Positions 1 through 6,574 of a DNA stretch of 9,940 nt are shown here, piece by piece. Location: assembly GCA_947487925.1 (NCBI GenBank), contig CANLCA010000060.1, positions 1 to 9,940 of the forward strand, given 5' to 3'. The notes beneath the pieces were generated by a model. The model was not told the origin of the DNA and did no database searches. It saw only the letters and a program-made list of their open reading frames with translations. Positions within the stretch are counted from its first letter, which is position 1. The number at the start of each line of letters is the position of its first letter. This DNA comes from Verrucomicrobiales bacterium (GTDB lineage Bacteria; Verrucomicrobiota; Verrucomicrobiia; Limisphaerales; F1-80-MAGS106). A program made the position numbers and the translations under genes.

Positions 1-1569
1 AATTCGTGTGCGTGTTTCGGCGTCGCCTTTCTTGACCGTAAACTCCGCAGCCTTGAGTCGATCCCGCAGCAGAAGAGCCCCTCGACATGCCAGCTCGCAA
101 TGCTGAGGTTGCGGTTCCGGCGCGTTCCAGATCGCGAAGATGGCGTCCCCGATGAACTTGACGACGGTGCCTTCGGTCGGGTGTAGACACTGGCCAACTG
201 CCGCCTCAAAATATCGATTCATGAAGGCCGCCAGCTCGTTTGAATCCATCCCTTCGGAAATGTTCGTGAAGTTCGCTATGTCTGAAAAAAGAATGCTGAG
301 CTCCTGCTTTTCGGCCCCGGGTTGCAGGAGTTTGGGATTCTTCGCGATCTGTTTGGCGCGGGCAGGGGAGACGTACATCGACAAGGACTGCTCCATGAGC
401 CGTCCATCAACATAAAGGCTGATTGAATTGAAAACCACTGAATAGACAAGGGCGATGGGAATCTGGACCAGCGCAACAATCAGCCAAGCCCACCAAGCCT
501 GGTGATGCTGGAATGCGTAGTAGCTTCCAACCAAGACACCGACAATGCCCAGGATCGCCAACCCGGTGGCGGACCAGGGGCGGCATAAGGTCAATCCTCC
601 TCCGAAAAGAATACCAGCCAAGACGATCAAATTAATCTCCACACCTCGGTTGAATCTTGTTAACCAATTGCGATGCAATAGATTAAGAAATACATTTGCC
701 TGTACGTCGACTCCCGGCATGTAGAGCGCTCCGGCCTTCATCAACCAGGTTGAGTAGGGGTTTCGGTATTCGTCTTTCCTTTTGTTCGCAAGAACGGTTC
801 GAATCTTGCCGCCGATAAAGACGACTTTACCTTGAAAAAACCCTGCGGGCGGCTTCTCGCCTTCTTCATCAGAAAGGACCTGGTAGTAGCTGATGGCCGT
901 GAGTTGATTCACAGGGCCGATGTAGTTTATCCACCTCGCAGTGAGCTTCTCCTCATCCGTTTCCGGGAGCTTGGCGCCGAATGCTTCGGCGGCCGCCCAA
1001 GCCAGCGTCGGAACGACGGCACGATGATCGAAGAAGTGCTTTCGGACCATCAGGTCATCATCGGGACCCATCTCCGAGATGCCCAGTTTTTCGGCCCCCT
1101 CCATCAGAACTTCGCTTGGCAGGCTGACCTGGCCAATATTCTTGCTTGAATCCGGCTGGGTCCATTCCGCGGCGATCACGACGTTTCCGAGCTCCTTCAT
1201 CGCCTTCGCGAAGTCCTCGTCGACTGAAGGGGGATCCGATTTGTCGCTGAATACCACGTCGAATACGGCTCCTTTGGCGCCCAGAGTTTTGAGTTTTCGC
1301 AAGAGCTGGGCGTGGAGTCTGCGATCCCATAGCGATTCGAAGCGTTGCTCCAGCTTCTTGTGGCTTAGCTCGTCGATATACACCATGACGACTTCGTTAT
1401 CGTTGGTGAGGGGCGGCTTGAAAAAAAGCAGGTCATAACTCTTCGAAGAAATGGTAGAGGAGAGAGCTCCTGAATAATTGGGCACCACCAAAAAAATCCC
1501 TACCATCGCCACAATGGCAGCGCCGATGATGCCTCCAGAAGCAGATTTGAGGATTTTTAGAAAATTCAC
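1..1569 (-). CDS. CHASE2-domain adenylate/guanylate cyclase (partial, C-terminus off the left edge)
   Basis: Inner-membrane class III nucleotide cyclase, predicted to make cAMP from ATP in response to an extracytoplasmic signal. The 523 visible residues show an N-terminal membrane anchor (about 9-29), a CHASE2-type sensor (about 31-305, including VVMVYIDE and GAVFDVVFSD), three membrane segments (about 311-330, 337-358 and 363-384), and a cyclase domain from about 420. Metal-binding aspartates are D430 in LFSDIANFT and D475 in KFIGDAIFAIWNAP. K471 sits where adenylate cyclases carry the base-selecting lysine, so cAMP is favoured over cGMP. The distal Asn/Arg transition-state residues lie outside the window. 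The frame is open up to a TGA near 1707, but GTG at 1569 directly precedes the anchor helix and is chosen; no clear ribosome binding site is visible. It lies 130 bp downstream of the FecR-TPR-barrel gene on the same strand, probably in one transcript. Domain order is clear; nucleotide choice and ligand are inferred. Confidence 0.93.
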   Translation of the reverse strand, partial: MNFLKILKSASGGIIGAAIVAMVGIFLVVPNYSGALSSTISSKSYDLLFFKPPLTNDNEVVMVYIDELSHKKLEQRFESLWDRRLHAQLLRKLKTLGAKGAVFDVVFSDKSDPPSVDEDFAKAMKELGNVVIAAEWTQPDSSKNIGQVSLPSEVLMEGAEKLGISEMGPDDDLMVRKHFFDHRAVVPTLAWAAAEAFGAKLPETDEEKLTARWINYIGPVNQLTAISYYQVLSDEEGEKPPAGFFQGKVVFIGGKIRTVLANKRKDEYRNPYSTWLMKAGALYMPGVDVQANVFLNLLHRNWLTRFNRGVEINLIVLAGILFGGGLTLCRPWSATGLAILGIVGVLVGSYYAFQHHQAWWAWLIVALVQIPIALVYSVVFNSISLYVDGRLMEQSLSMYVSPARAKQIAKNPKLLQPGAEKQELSILFSDIANFTNISEGMDSNELAAFMNRYFEAAVGQCLHPTEGTVVKFIGDAIFAIWNAPEPQPQHCELACRGALLLRDRLKAAEFTVKKGDAETRTRI

Positions 1570-1634
1570 GATGCTGGCGAATTCTGGGGATGACTCATGG
1601 AAATTAGGGTTTTTGCACCTGCTGTGCAAGCCAG

Positions 1635-1671
1635 CAAGAAAAGAGTGCCACGCTGTTTCAAACGTGGCGCT
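1635..1671 (-). terminator. Possible attenuator or weak intrinsic terminator between the FecR and cyclase genes
   Basis: Read on the minus strand, a 6-bp stem GCCACG/CGTGGC with a 10-nt loop (extended by two more pairs beyond one mismatch) is followed by the T-rich run CTCTTTTCTT. It begins about 29 bp after the stop codon of the upstream gene. The stem is short and the T tract is interrupted, so partial termination that lowers cyclase expression relative to the barrel protein is more likely than a full stop. A chance hairpin is also possible. Confidence 0.35.
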
Positions 1672-1699
1672 CGACGCGCAAAACAGCTGGTTCGATCGC

Positions 1700-4600
1700 T
1701 TAGAAGTTCAGCTTCAAACTCGCCACGAATGTCCGTTCCCGGGGGAGTTCTAGATAGAAATTCAGTGGATTCAATTTGTAATCTGCATCACCGACGTTGA
1801 GGATTCCCAGCCTGACCTCGAGTCGTCGCTGAGCCATGCGGTAGCCAACGAAGACGTTGCCCTGCCAAAAATCATCCCCCGGCAGATCGACGACATAATG
1901 TTGGTTGGATTGCCTGGTCCACACCGTCCCGGCCTGCGCGAAGAAGCCGCAGCGATGATTATAGATCCCGTAAAGGTTTAACTGATGAAGGACCGCGACG
2001 GCATCCGTGCTGGGATTCCGAACAAGGGTTGGCGCCATGCCGGGGAAATGGTCATGCAACGTGGCTTGGCTGACGCGATAGGTTGTGCCCAAGGAAAACC
2101 CGTCTCCGAGCAATTGGTTCAGGGCAAAGGTCAAGGATTTCTCCTCATAAGCCAGCGATTCGCCGAGCAACAAGTTCCTTCTCGGCCTGAGGAAGTTGTT
2201 TTCAACCGCGCCCACGTAGGTATCAGCGGTGGATTTCAACATCTCAGCCGCAACGGTCCAATAAGTCCTGGTTGGATAGCTTTGATCGATGGCGAGGTTC
2301 CAGGTTTCAAATTCGGAGCCCGGCAGCGAACCGGTGACGGATTCCGGAATCAAACTGCGATAGGCCTGATTGAATCCGGATAACTGCGTGGGTTCGATGC
2401 GGTAAGTGCCATCGAAATACACCCCCCCAAGAGAGCGTGAATACAGGCCGCGTAGCGTGGTGTCCTTAAAGGGAGTGAAGATGAAGCCTACCTTTGGCGA
2501 TAGCTGGTCTTTCACGTCTTCGTTCGCCGACAAGGGTGGCAGTTCAATGTTTTGCGGGAAAGTGAGCCTATCGTAACTGACCCCGGCGGTGAGCTGGAAC
2601 ATCGGATGAATCTGCCAATAATAATAGGCGTAAGCGCTCACCCGTTCAATGTCCGTGTTGAACTCGGGCTGCTGCGCCGGTATGAAATTGTTGTTGAAGT
2701 TGTACGAAGTGTCCGCCTGCCCGGTCTGATACCGTCCGCCGACAATCAACGAGTAAATGTCGTGCTGAAACAAATGTTGGAGCTCGGCGGTGTAGGCTTC
2801 GAGTTGGCGCGTGTAGGCCAATTGGTTTGTGCGGACGAAAAGGCCGGTGACCTGCCCTGCGGGGTTCGAATTGAAAGCGAGAAATTTTCCCTGCGTGTCG
2901 TTCTGAGTCAATGTGTCGTCCAAACGTCCGGCGAAGAGGAGTGTGTGATTGGACGGATTCCACTCATGATGCAAACCGACGAACACATTCGGTTCCTGGC
3001 GTTCCTTGAAGCGGAAAGTTTGGCTTGCCGAGGCCTGATCGTAGTACTGCCGCACGTCGCCCGATTCTGCGTCGTAATAAACGGCCTGCACCAGAAGCGT
3101 GTCCTTGGGGGTCAAAGCATATTTCACTTTGGCGTGGAACGTCAGGGTCTCGATATCGTTGTTTGGCCGTTGGCCGCTGTCGGTCCGGTAGTGGGCATCC
3201 AGCGCATATCCGATGTCACCATAGTTTCCAAATTGTGAGGCCGTCTGCACCCAGTTGCCACCGCTCGCATACTCTGTTGAGGAACTCAGTCCTACGCGGT
3301 TTCCGTCGAAGAGCTTTGAGTATTCCTGTTGCGAAACATTTTGTGACAACGATCCTACGCCCACAGGGGAAAGAAGGTTGGCGAGTAGCAGTTCGCTCAG
3401 CCAGGGCGTATCGTAGCGGAGGTTGATCTGCCTCGGGTCGCGGAGCGCGTCGTAGCTGTTGGCAAGAAAAAGATGAGCAGACGCATTAGCCGGGTCCGCG
3501 TTCACCGCTTTGGAGGCCTCTCTCACGCTCCAGTCGGTCATGCCGTTGTCGCGATAGATCGCGGCAAGGTTGGCACCGCGAACCGCCCGGTCCTGGTCGA
3601 GCAACAACCTGGACCTGTAGATCCGTCGGTTGTCGTTGAGGTCCTGCGATTTTTCGAGATCACTGACGGCATCGTTCAGTCGGTTGTCCTGCTGCGCGAG
3701 CAAGGCGGAGTAAAGCCAGGAGGTGGGATCGTTGGCATCGAGCTTCTTCGCGAGATCCAGCTCGCTGCGAGCGCGGCCAAGATCCCGTTCATTCGAGAAG
3801 GCCTTGCCCAGGTAACTGCGGAGCATGGCCCGATTCGGCTCGAGGCTCGCCGCTGTCAGGATGTCCTGTCGCCCTTCCTTGGATTTGCCCTGCCTGATCA
3901 GACATAGGCCCCGTCCGAGCCACGCATTGCCCAGGGCGCCATCGATGCTGATCGCCTGGTCAAACTGGACGATGGCCTCCGAGGTTCTGTTGTTGGCCGC
4001 CAGGACAAAGCCTTTCAGGGAGACTGCTTGGGCGTTGCGCGGCGATGCCGCGACGCCCTTGTCCAGGGCGCTTTGCATCGCTGCCGTGCGGCCGAAGCCG
4101 AATTCAAGCTCGGCGACCCGGACCCACGCGAATCCGAAATCGGAGGCCTTTTCCGTGGCGCTGCGTGCCGCCTTCAAAGCCTCAGCAAGTTTGCCTTTGG
4201 ATTGTAAATAGTAAGAGTGAGCAACCCACTCCGAAGCCAGATTGGGGGAGCCGCTTCGTTCAAAAGTTTGGTTCTTGACGGAGGCGATGACCTCCTTGAG
4301 CGCGCTCGCAAGAGGGCTGTTGACGCCAGCCAGCAAGACCTCAGACTGGGGCACCTGGCCCACCGCAAGATATAAGGCTGCGGCATACAACTTCTCCGAT
4401 TCATTGCTGGGCTGACGGTTTTCAGGGTACTTCGCCGACGCTTGAAGGAGATCTCCTGAACGATAGGCGGCCAAGGATTCCGACAAGGCGGACTGAGTGT
4501 CCGCAGAGAGTTCAATATCGCCTAGGTGCAGCACTCCCGGGTAGTAGAGGGACCATTGAATAATGTTGATCGCGTCGAGGACGGCGGTCTTGGTGGGCGC

Positions 4601-5176
4601 CTTTCCTTTTTCCACGGATCCTTGTTCCCCGCTCTTCAGGTTCACTTCCCCGAGTTCGTTGTTCAGATCGACTTCGCCATCCAACAATGTCACCACGGTC
4701 CGACCGTCTTCGGCGACCTGGAGGTTAAATTCGGTGCCGCGAATAGCCCCGGACGCGACGGGGGTTTTGAACTGGATCTCGGTGGGCTGGTCCCTGTTGA
4801 GAAGATAGGCAGTGCCTGCTTTCAGGTTCAGCACCGGCTGTTGCTGACCCGCTTTAGGCGGTTCCACCTCCAACGTCGTGAGCTGGTCGATGCGCATCAC
4901 GCTCTGGTCGGAATAGCGAAGCGTGGCACGGCTCTTGAAGCCGGTCCTGAAAACATCCTTCGTTTTCAAGACGGTATTTGCTGTGGCTTTCTTCCAAGAT
5001 GTAGTGCCTTGGGCCTGCACCTCTACCTGATTGCCTTCCACCGTCAGGACGATGGCATCGCCTGAGGGTTGGGCCGCAAAACCTTTGTTGATACCGGCCA
5101 ACGCGACCAACGGGATTGCTAAAGAAGCAAATCGCCACAGTGCTTGCCACGAATAGAACAATTGGGTTCCTTGCAT
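1700..5176 (-). CDS. Exported FecR - TPR - TonB-receptor-like beta-barrel fusion protein
   Basis: A 1158-residue envelope protein, probably in the outer membrane with its sensor and repeat parts in the periplasm. Residues 1-35 form a signal peptide (hydrophobic core about 16-30, likely cut near FAA-Q). Residues 60-195 match a FecR domain (KDVFRTGFKSRATLRYSD, SGAIRGTEF, LLDGEVDL, SGEQGSVEKG). Residues about 230-575 are TPR-type helical repeats, for example 320-350, 379-412, 413-446 and 484-517. Residues about 590-1158 alternate aromatic and polar residues like a beta-barrel, with the receptor-like stretch LSPKVGFIFTPFKDTTLRGLYSRS and a terminal phenylalanine in ASLKLNF. I see no plug domain or TonB box, so energised uptake is doubtful. 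The ATG at 5176 fits the signal peptide; no strong ribosome binding site precedes it. It is followed by a CHASE2 cyclase gene. A TPR-barrel export channel is the main alternative. Architecture is well supported; role is inferred. Confidence 0.88.
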   Translation of the reverse strand: MQGTQLFYSWQALWRFASLAIPLVALAGINKGFAAQPSGDAIVLTVEGNQVEVQAQGTTSWKKATANTVLKTKDVFRTGFKSRATLRYSDQSVMRIDQLTTLEVEPPKAGQQQPVLNLKAGTAYLLNRDQPTEIQFKTPVASGAIRGTEFNLQVAEDGRTVVTLLDGEVDLNNELGEVNLKSGEQGSVEKGKAPTKTAVLDAINIIQWSLYYPGVLHLGDIELSADTQSALSESLAAYRSGDLLQASAKYPENRQPSNESEKLYAAALYLAVGQVPQSEVLLAGVNSPLASALKEVIASVKNQTFERSGSPNLASEWVAHSYYLQSKGKLAEALKAARSATEKASDFGFAWVRVAELEFGFGRTAAMQSALDKGVAASPRNAQAVSLKGFVLAANNRTSEAIVQFDQAISIDGALGNAWLGRGLCLIRQGKSKEGRQDILTAASLEPNRAMLRSYLGKAFSNERDLGRARSELDLAKKLDANDPTSWLYSALLAQQDNRLNDAVSDLEKSQDLNDNRRIYRSRLLLDQDRAVRGANLAAIYRDNGMTDWSVREASKAVNADPANASAHLFLANSYDALRDPRQINLRYDTPWLSELLLANLLSPVGVGSLSQNVSQQEYSKLFDGNRVGLSSSTEYASGGNWVQTASQFGNYGDIGYALDAHYRTDSGQRPNNDIETLTFHAKVKYALTPKDTLLVQAVYYDAESGDVRQYYDQASASQTFRFKERQEPNVFVGLHHEWNPSNHTLLFAGRLDDTLTQNDTQGKFLAFNSNPAGQVTGLFVRTNQLAYTRQLEAYTAELQHLFQHDIYSLIVGGRYQTGQADTSYNFNNNFIPAQQPEFNTDIERVSAYAYYYWQIHPMFQLTAGVSYDRLTFPQNIELPPLSANEDVKDQLSPKVGFIFTPFKDTTLRGLYSRSLGGVYFDGTYRIEPTQLSGFNQAYRSLIPESVTGSLPGSEFETWNLAIDQSYPTRTYWTVAAEMLKSTADTYVGAVENNFLRPRRNLLLGESLAYEEKSLTFALNQLLGDGFSLGTTYRVSQATLHDHFPGMAPTLVRNPSTDAVAVLHQLNLYGIYNHRCGFFAQAGTVWTRQSNQHYVVDLPGDDFWQGNVFVGYRMAQRRLEVRLGILNVGDADYKLNPLNFYLELPRERTFVASLKLNF

Positions 5177-5191
5177 ATGTTTTGCCGTTCG

Positions 5192-5242
5192 ACGATCATT
5201 TACATACCAAAACTTGAGCGGATTGACAACGAGAATGATCGT
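5192..5242. repeat. Perfect 9-bp inverted repeat flanking the candidate promoter
   Basis: ACGATCATT (5192-5200) and AATGATCGT (5234-5242) are exact reverse complements separated by 33 bp. The -35 and -10 candidates of the minus-strand promoter fall between the arms. The centre-to-centre distance is 42 bp, about four helical turns. Each arm has the near-palindromic core GATC. The layout would suit paired operator half-sites, but it may be chance. Confidence 0.5.
5201..5229 (-). promoter_or_regulatory. Candidate sigma-70-like promoter for the FecR-barrel/cyclase pair
   Basis: On the minus strand TTGTCA (5 of 6 matches to the -35 consensus, at 5229-5224) is followed after exactly 17 nt by TATGTA (5206-5201), a weak -10 with 3 of 6 matches. 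Transcription would start near 5194, giving a leader of roughly 18 nt before the ATG at 5176. The weak -10 keeps confidence low, and a non-housekeeping sigma factor could be used instead. Confidence 0.35.
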
Positions 5243-5401
5243 GAAAACATTCTGGAGCTGCCCGCCTGTGTCGCACGACTTTGATTGGTGACGCTCGCGA
5301 TTCTGGCAGGGGAGGAGTGGTGTGAGTCTCGAGCTTGACCGGTGGCGTCGAAATGGTCATGGTCAGCACGTTGCCCTTTCAAGGGAACAGAGCTAGGAGA
5401 G

Positions 5402-5476
5402 GGCGGGGTAGCCAAGTGGTAAGGCAGGGCTCTGCAAAAGCCTTATGCGTCGGTTCGATTCCGACCCTCGCCTCCA
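5402..5476 (+). tRNA. tRNA-Cys (anticodon GCA), CCA encoded
   Basis: A full cloverleaf can be folded by eye. The acceptor stem GGCGGGG (5402-5408) pairs with CCTCGCC (5466-5472) with one G-T wobble. The D stem is GCC/GGC (5411-5413, 5423-5425). The anticodon stem GGGCT/AGCCT (5427-5431, 5439-5443) holds the loop CTGCAAA with anticodon GCA at 5434-5436. The variable loop has five bases. The T stem GTCGG/CCGAC encloses TTCGATT. The discriminator base is T at 5473, the U73 identity element of cysteine tRNAs, and CCA is encoded at 5474-5476. The gene diverges from the FecR-barrel gene and is followed by an integrase remnant, so it may have served as an integration target. Confidence 0.97.
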
Positions 5477-5477
5477 A

Positions 5478-5495
5478 CTGTTGCTCGTTCAACAG
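5478..5495 (+). other. Small hairpin just after tRNA-Cys
   Basis: CTGTTG (5478-5483) and CAACAG (5490-5495) form a 6-bp stem with a 6-nt loop two bases after the tRNA CCA end. No T tract follows, so it may aid 3' processing or weak termination, or mean nothing. Just beyond, ACTGTCAG occurs twice as a direct repeat (5523-5530 and 5535-5542). Confidence 0.3.
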
Positions 5496-5634
5496 CAAGG
5501 AGTTACGTTCGGCGGAATGGCCACTGTCAGTGAAACTGTCAGCCAACCATCGTGGGGAACCACTATTTTCCGCAACTGGGCACTAACCCACTGAAACTTG
5601 CCGAAACTCGTGTTCGCTCGCGCGACCGGGAACG

Positions 5635-5663
5635 GACTGGTTCTTCGAGACAGCGAACCAGTC
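5635..5663 (+). repeat. 9-bp perfect inverted repeat abutting the integrase start codon
   Basis: GACTGGTTC (5635-5643) and GAACCAGTC (5655-5663) are exact reverse complements around an 11-nt loop. The right arm ends at the base before the ATG at 5664, so the hairpin covers the ribosome-binding region. It could be an operator, a translational lock, or part of a recombinase binding site left over from the mobile element. Confidence 0.55.
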
Positions 5664-5961
5664 ATGACAACTCGATTCATCCTCTTCCGCCGGGCGGGTG
5701 TGTTCTACAGTCAGGACACCGAAAACCACAAGCAGGTCAGCCTTCGGACCAAGGACAAGGCCGAAAACCTCACGCTCCTTCACTCCCGCAACGACGCTCA
5801 CCGCCAGCCGGTCGTTAACCTGCACAGCGCGCGGATGTACCTGGCCGCGACCGACCCGGAAATCGGCAAACGGACGTGGCAGATGCCGATGGACGAGATG
5901 ACGTGGACCAAAACCGGTTCGACGCTCCTGCGCTCTAAGCGCGCCATGCAGGACCAGGAGT
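5664..5961 (+). pseudogene. N-terminal remnant of a probable tyrosine recombinase/integrase
   Basis: About 99 residues from MTTRFILFRRAG to AMQDQEF are open from the ATG at 5664. From memory they resemble the N-terminal arm and start of the SAM-like core-binding domain of Verrucomicrobiota site-specific integrases (a motif of the type YSQDTE...SLRTKD...EAHRQP, then DEMTKTKTGST...RAM); this was not searched. The catalytic domain with its Arg-His-Arg-Tyr residues is absent. After about 5960 the DNA is mscS sequence, and the integrase frame continues through it out of register to a TGA at 6045-6047, making a meaningless chimeric tail. It lies 188 bp downstream of tRNA-Cys, the usual place for such a gene. 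Similarity to an integrase is moderately certain; loss of function is clear if that call is right. Confidence 0.6.
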
Positions 5962-6574
5962 TTGCTCTCCATCGGCGGACTGGCGGTCGGCCTGGCCGCG
6001 CAGGATACGCTCCCGAACCTGTTTGGCGCGGTGGCGCTCTTTGCTGACAAGCCGTTCCAGGTGCGCGACCGCATCCAGCTTGATGCGATCGACCGCAGCG
6101 TGGAGGCCATCGGGCTGCGCAGCACACGCGTTCGCAATCTCGACGGCCACTTCGTGGTCGTCCCGAATCGCACGATGGCCAACGCCAGCATCACCAATGT
6201 CATGCAAACGCCCGAACATCTAGACGGTGATGAACGTCGGCGTCACATAAGACTTCCCCGCGGAGAAGTTCGAGCGCGCGATGGCCATCATCGAAGAGAT
6301 TTCCAACCCGCATCCGAAGCCCGCCGACCTCATCATCAGCTTCATCAAGTTGAACGACTCTTCGCTCAACATCCTTGTCGTGCGTTGGTGGAACAGTAAC
6401 GACTTTAAGGAATACCTGCTCGGACTCCAAAAGTTGAACCTGGAACTCAAGCGCCGCTTCGACACCGAGGGCATCGACTTCGCCTTCCCCACGCAGACGG
6501 TTTATGTGAAGAATGACGTGTCGAGCGCGCCACCGGCCAATTCAGAGCTGGCGAACGCCCGAATCGTACCATGA
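5956..6574 (+). pseudogene. Decayed MscS-family mechanosensitive channel gene (5'-truncated, frameshifted, two stops)
   Basis: Remnant of a small-conductance mechanosensitive channel gene. Homology begins near 5956-5962 inside the pore helix (LLSIGGLAVGLAAQDTLPN), so the start and outer membrane helices are gone. It then runs through the beta domain (LFADKPFQVRDRIQLDAIDRSVEAIGLRSTRVRNLDGHFVVVPNRTMANASITNV) to about 6200. At 6201-6210 the frame shifts, best explained by one extra A in CAAACG, because the next frame resumes with RPNI. That frame has TAG at 6221-6223 and TAA at 6248-6250, then continues (FPAEKFERAMAIIEEI...) to TGA at 6572-6574. The stop overlaps the ATG of the intact mscS-like gene by ATGA, showing that the two were once a translationally coupled tandem pair. 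The upstream side is joined directly to an integrase fragment. Product identity is strong and inactivation is certain unless the assembly is wrong. Confidence 0.88.

Noticed and set aside
2552..3238. 228-codon open frame on the plus strand inside the barrel-protein gene
   Set aside because: It is antisense to a continuous 1158-codon gene with recognisable domains, and its translation shows no family features.
1700..5176. Classical FecI-FecR-FecA iron-signalling system
   Set aside because: No sigma factor gene is adjacent, the FecR domain is exported with the barrel rather than being an inner-membrane anti-sigma factor, and no plug or TonB box is seen. The sigma fragment at 7619-7903 is distant and lies with the RND gene.
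5371..5399. TTGCCC-17-TAGGAG as a tRNA-Cys promoter
   Set aside because: The spacing is right, but both boxes match poorly and the -10 abuts the tRNA 5' end, leaving no room for a normal leader.
5477..5663. Duplicate of the tRNA-Cys 3' end as an attachment site
   Set aside because: Reading this stretch I found no copy of the T-arm/acceptor sequence, so no att site can be called.
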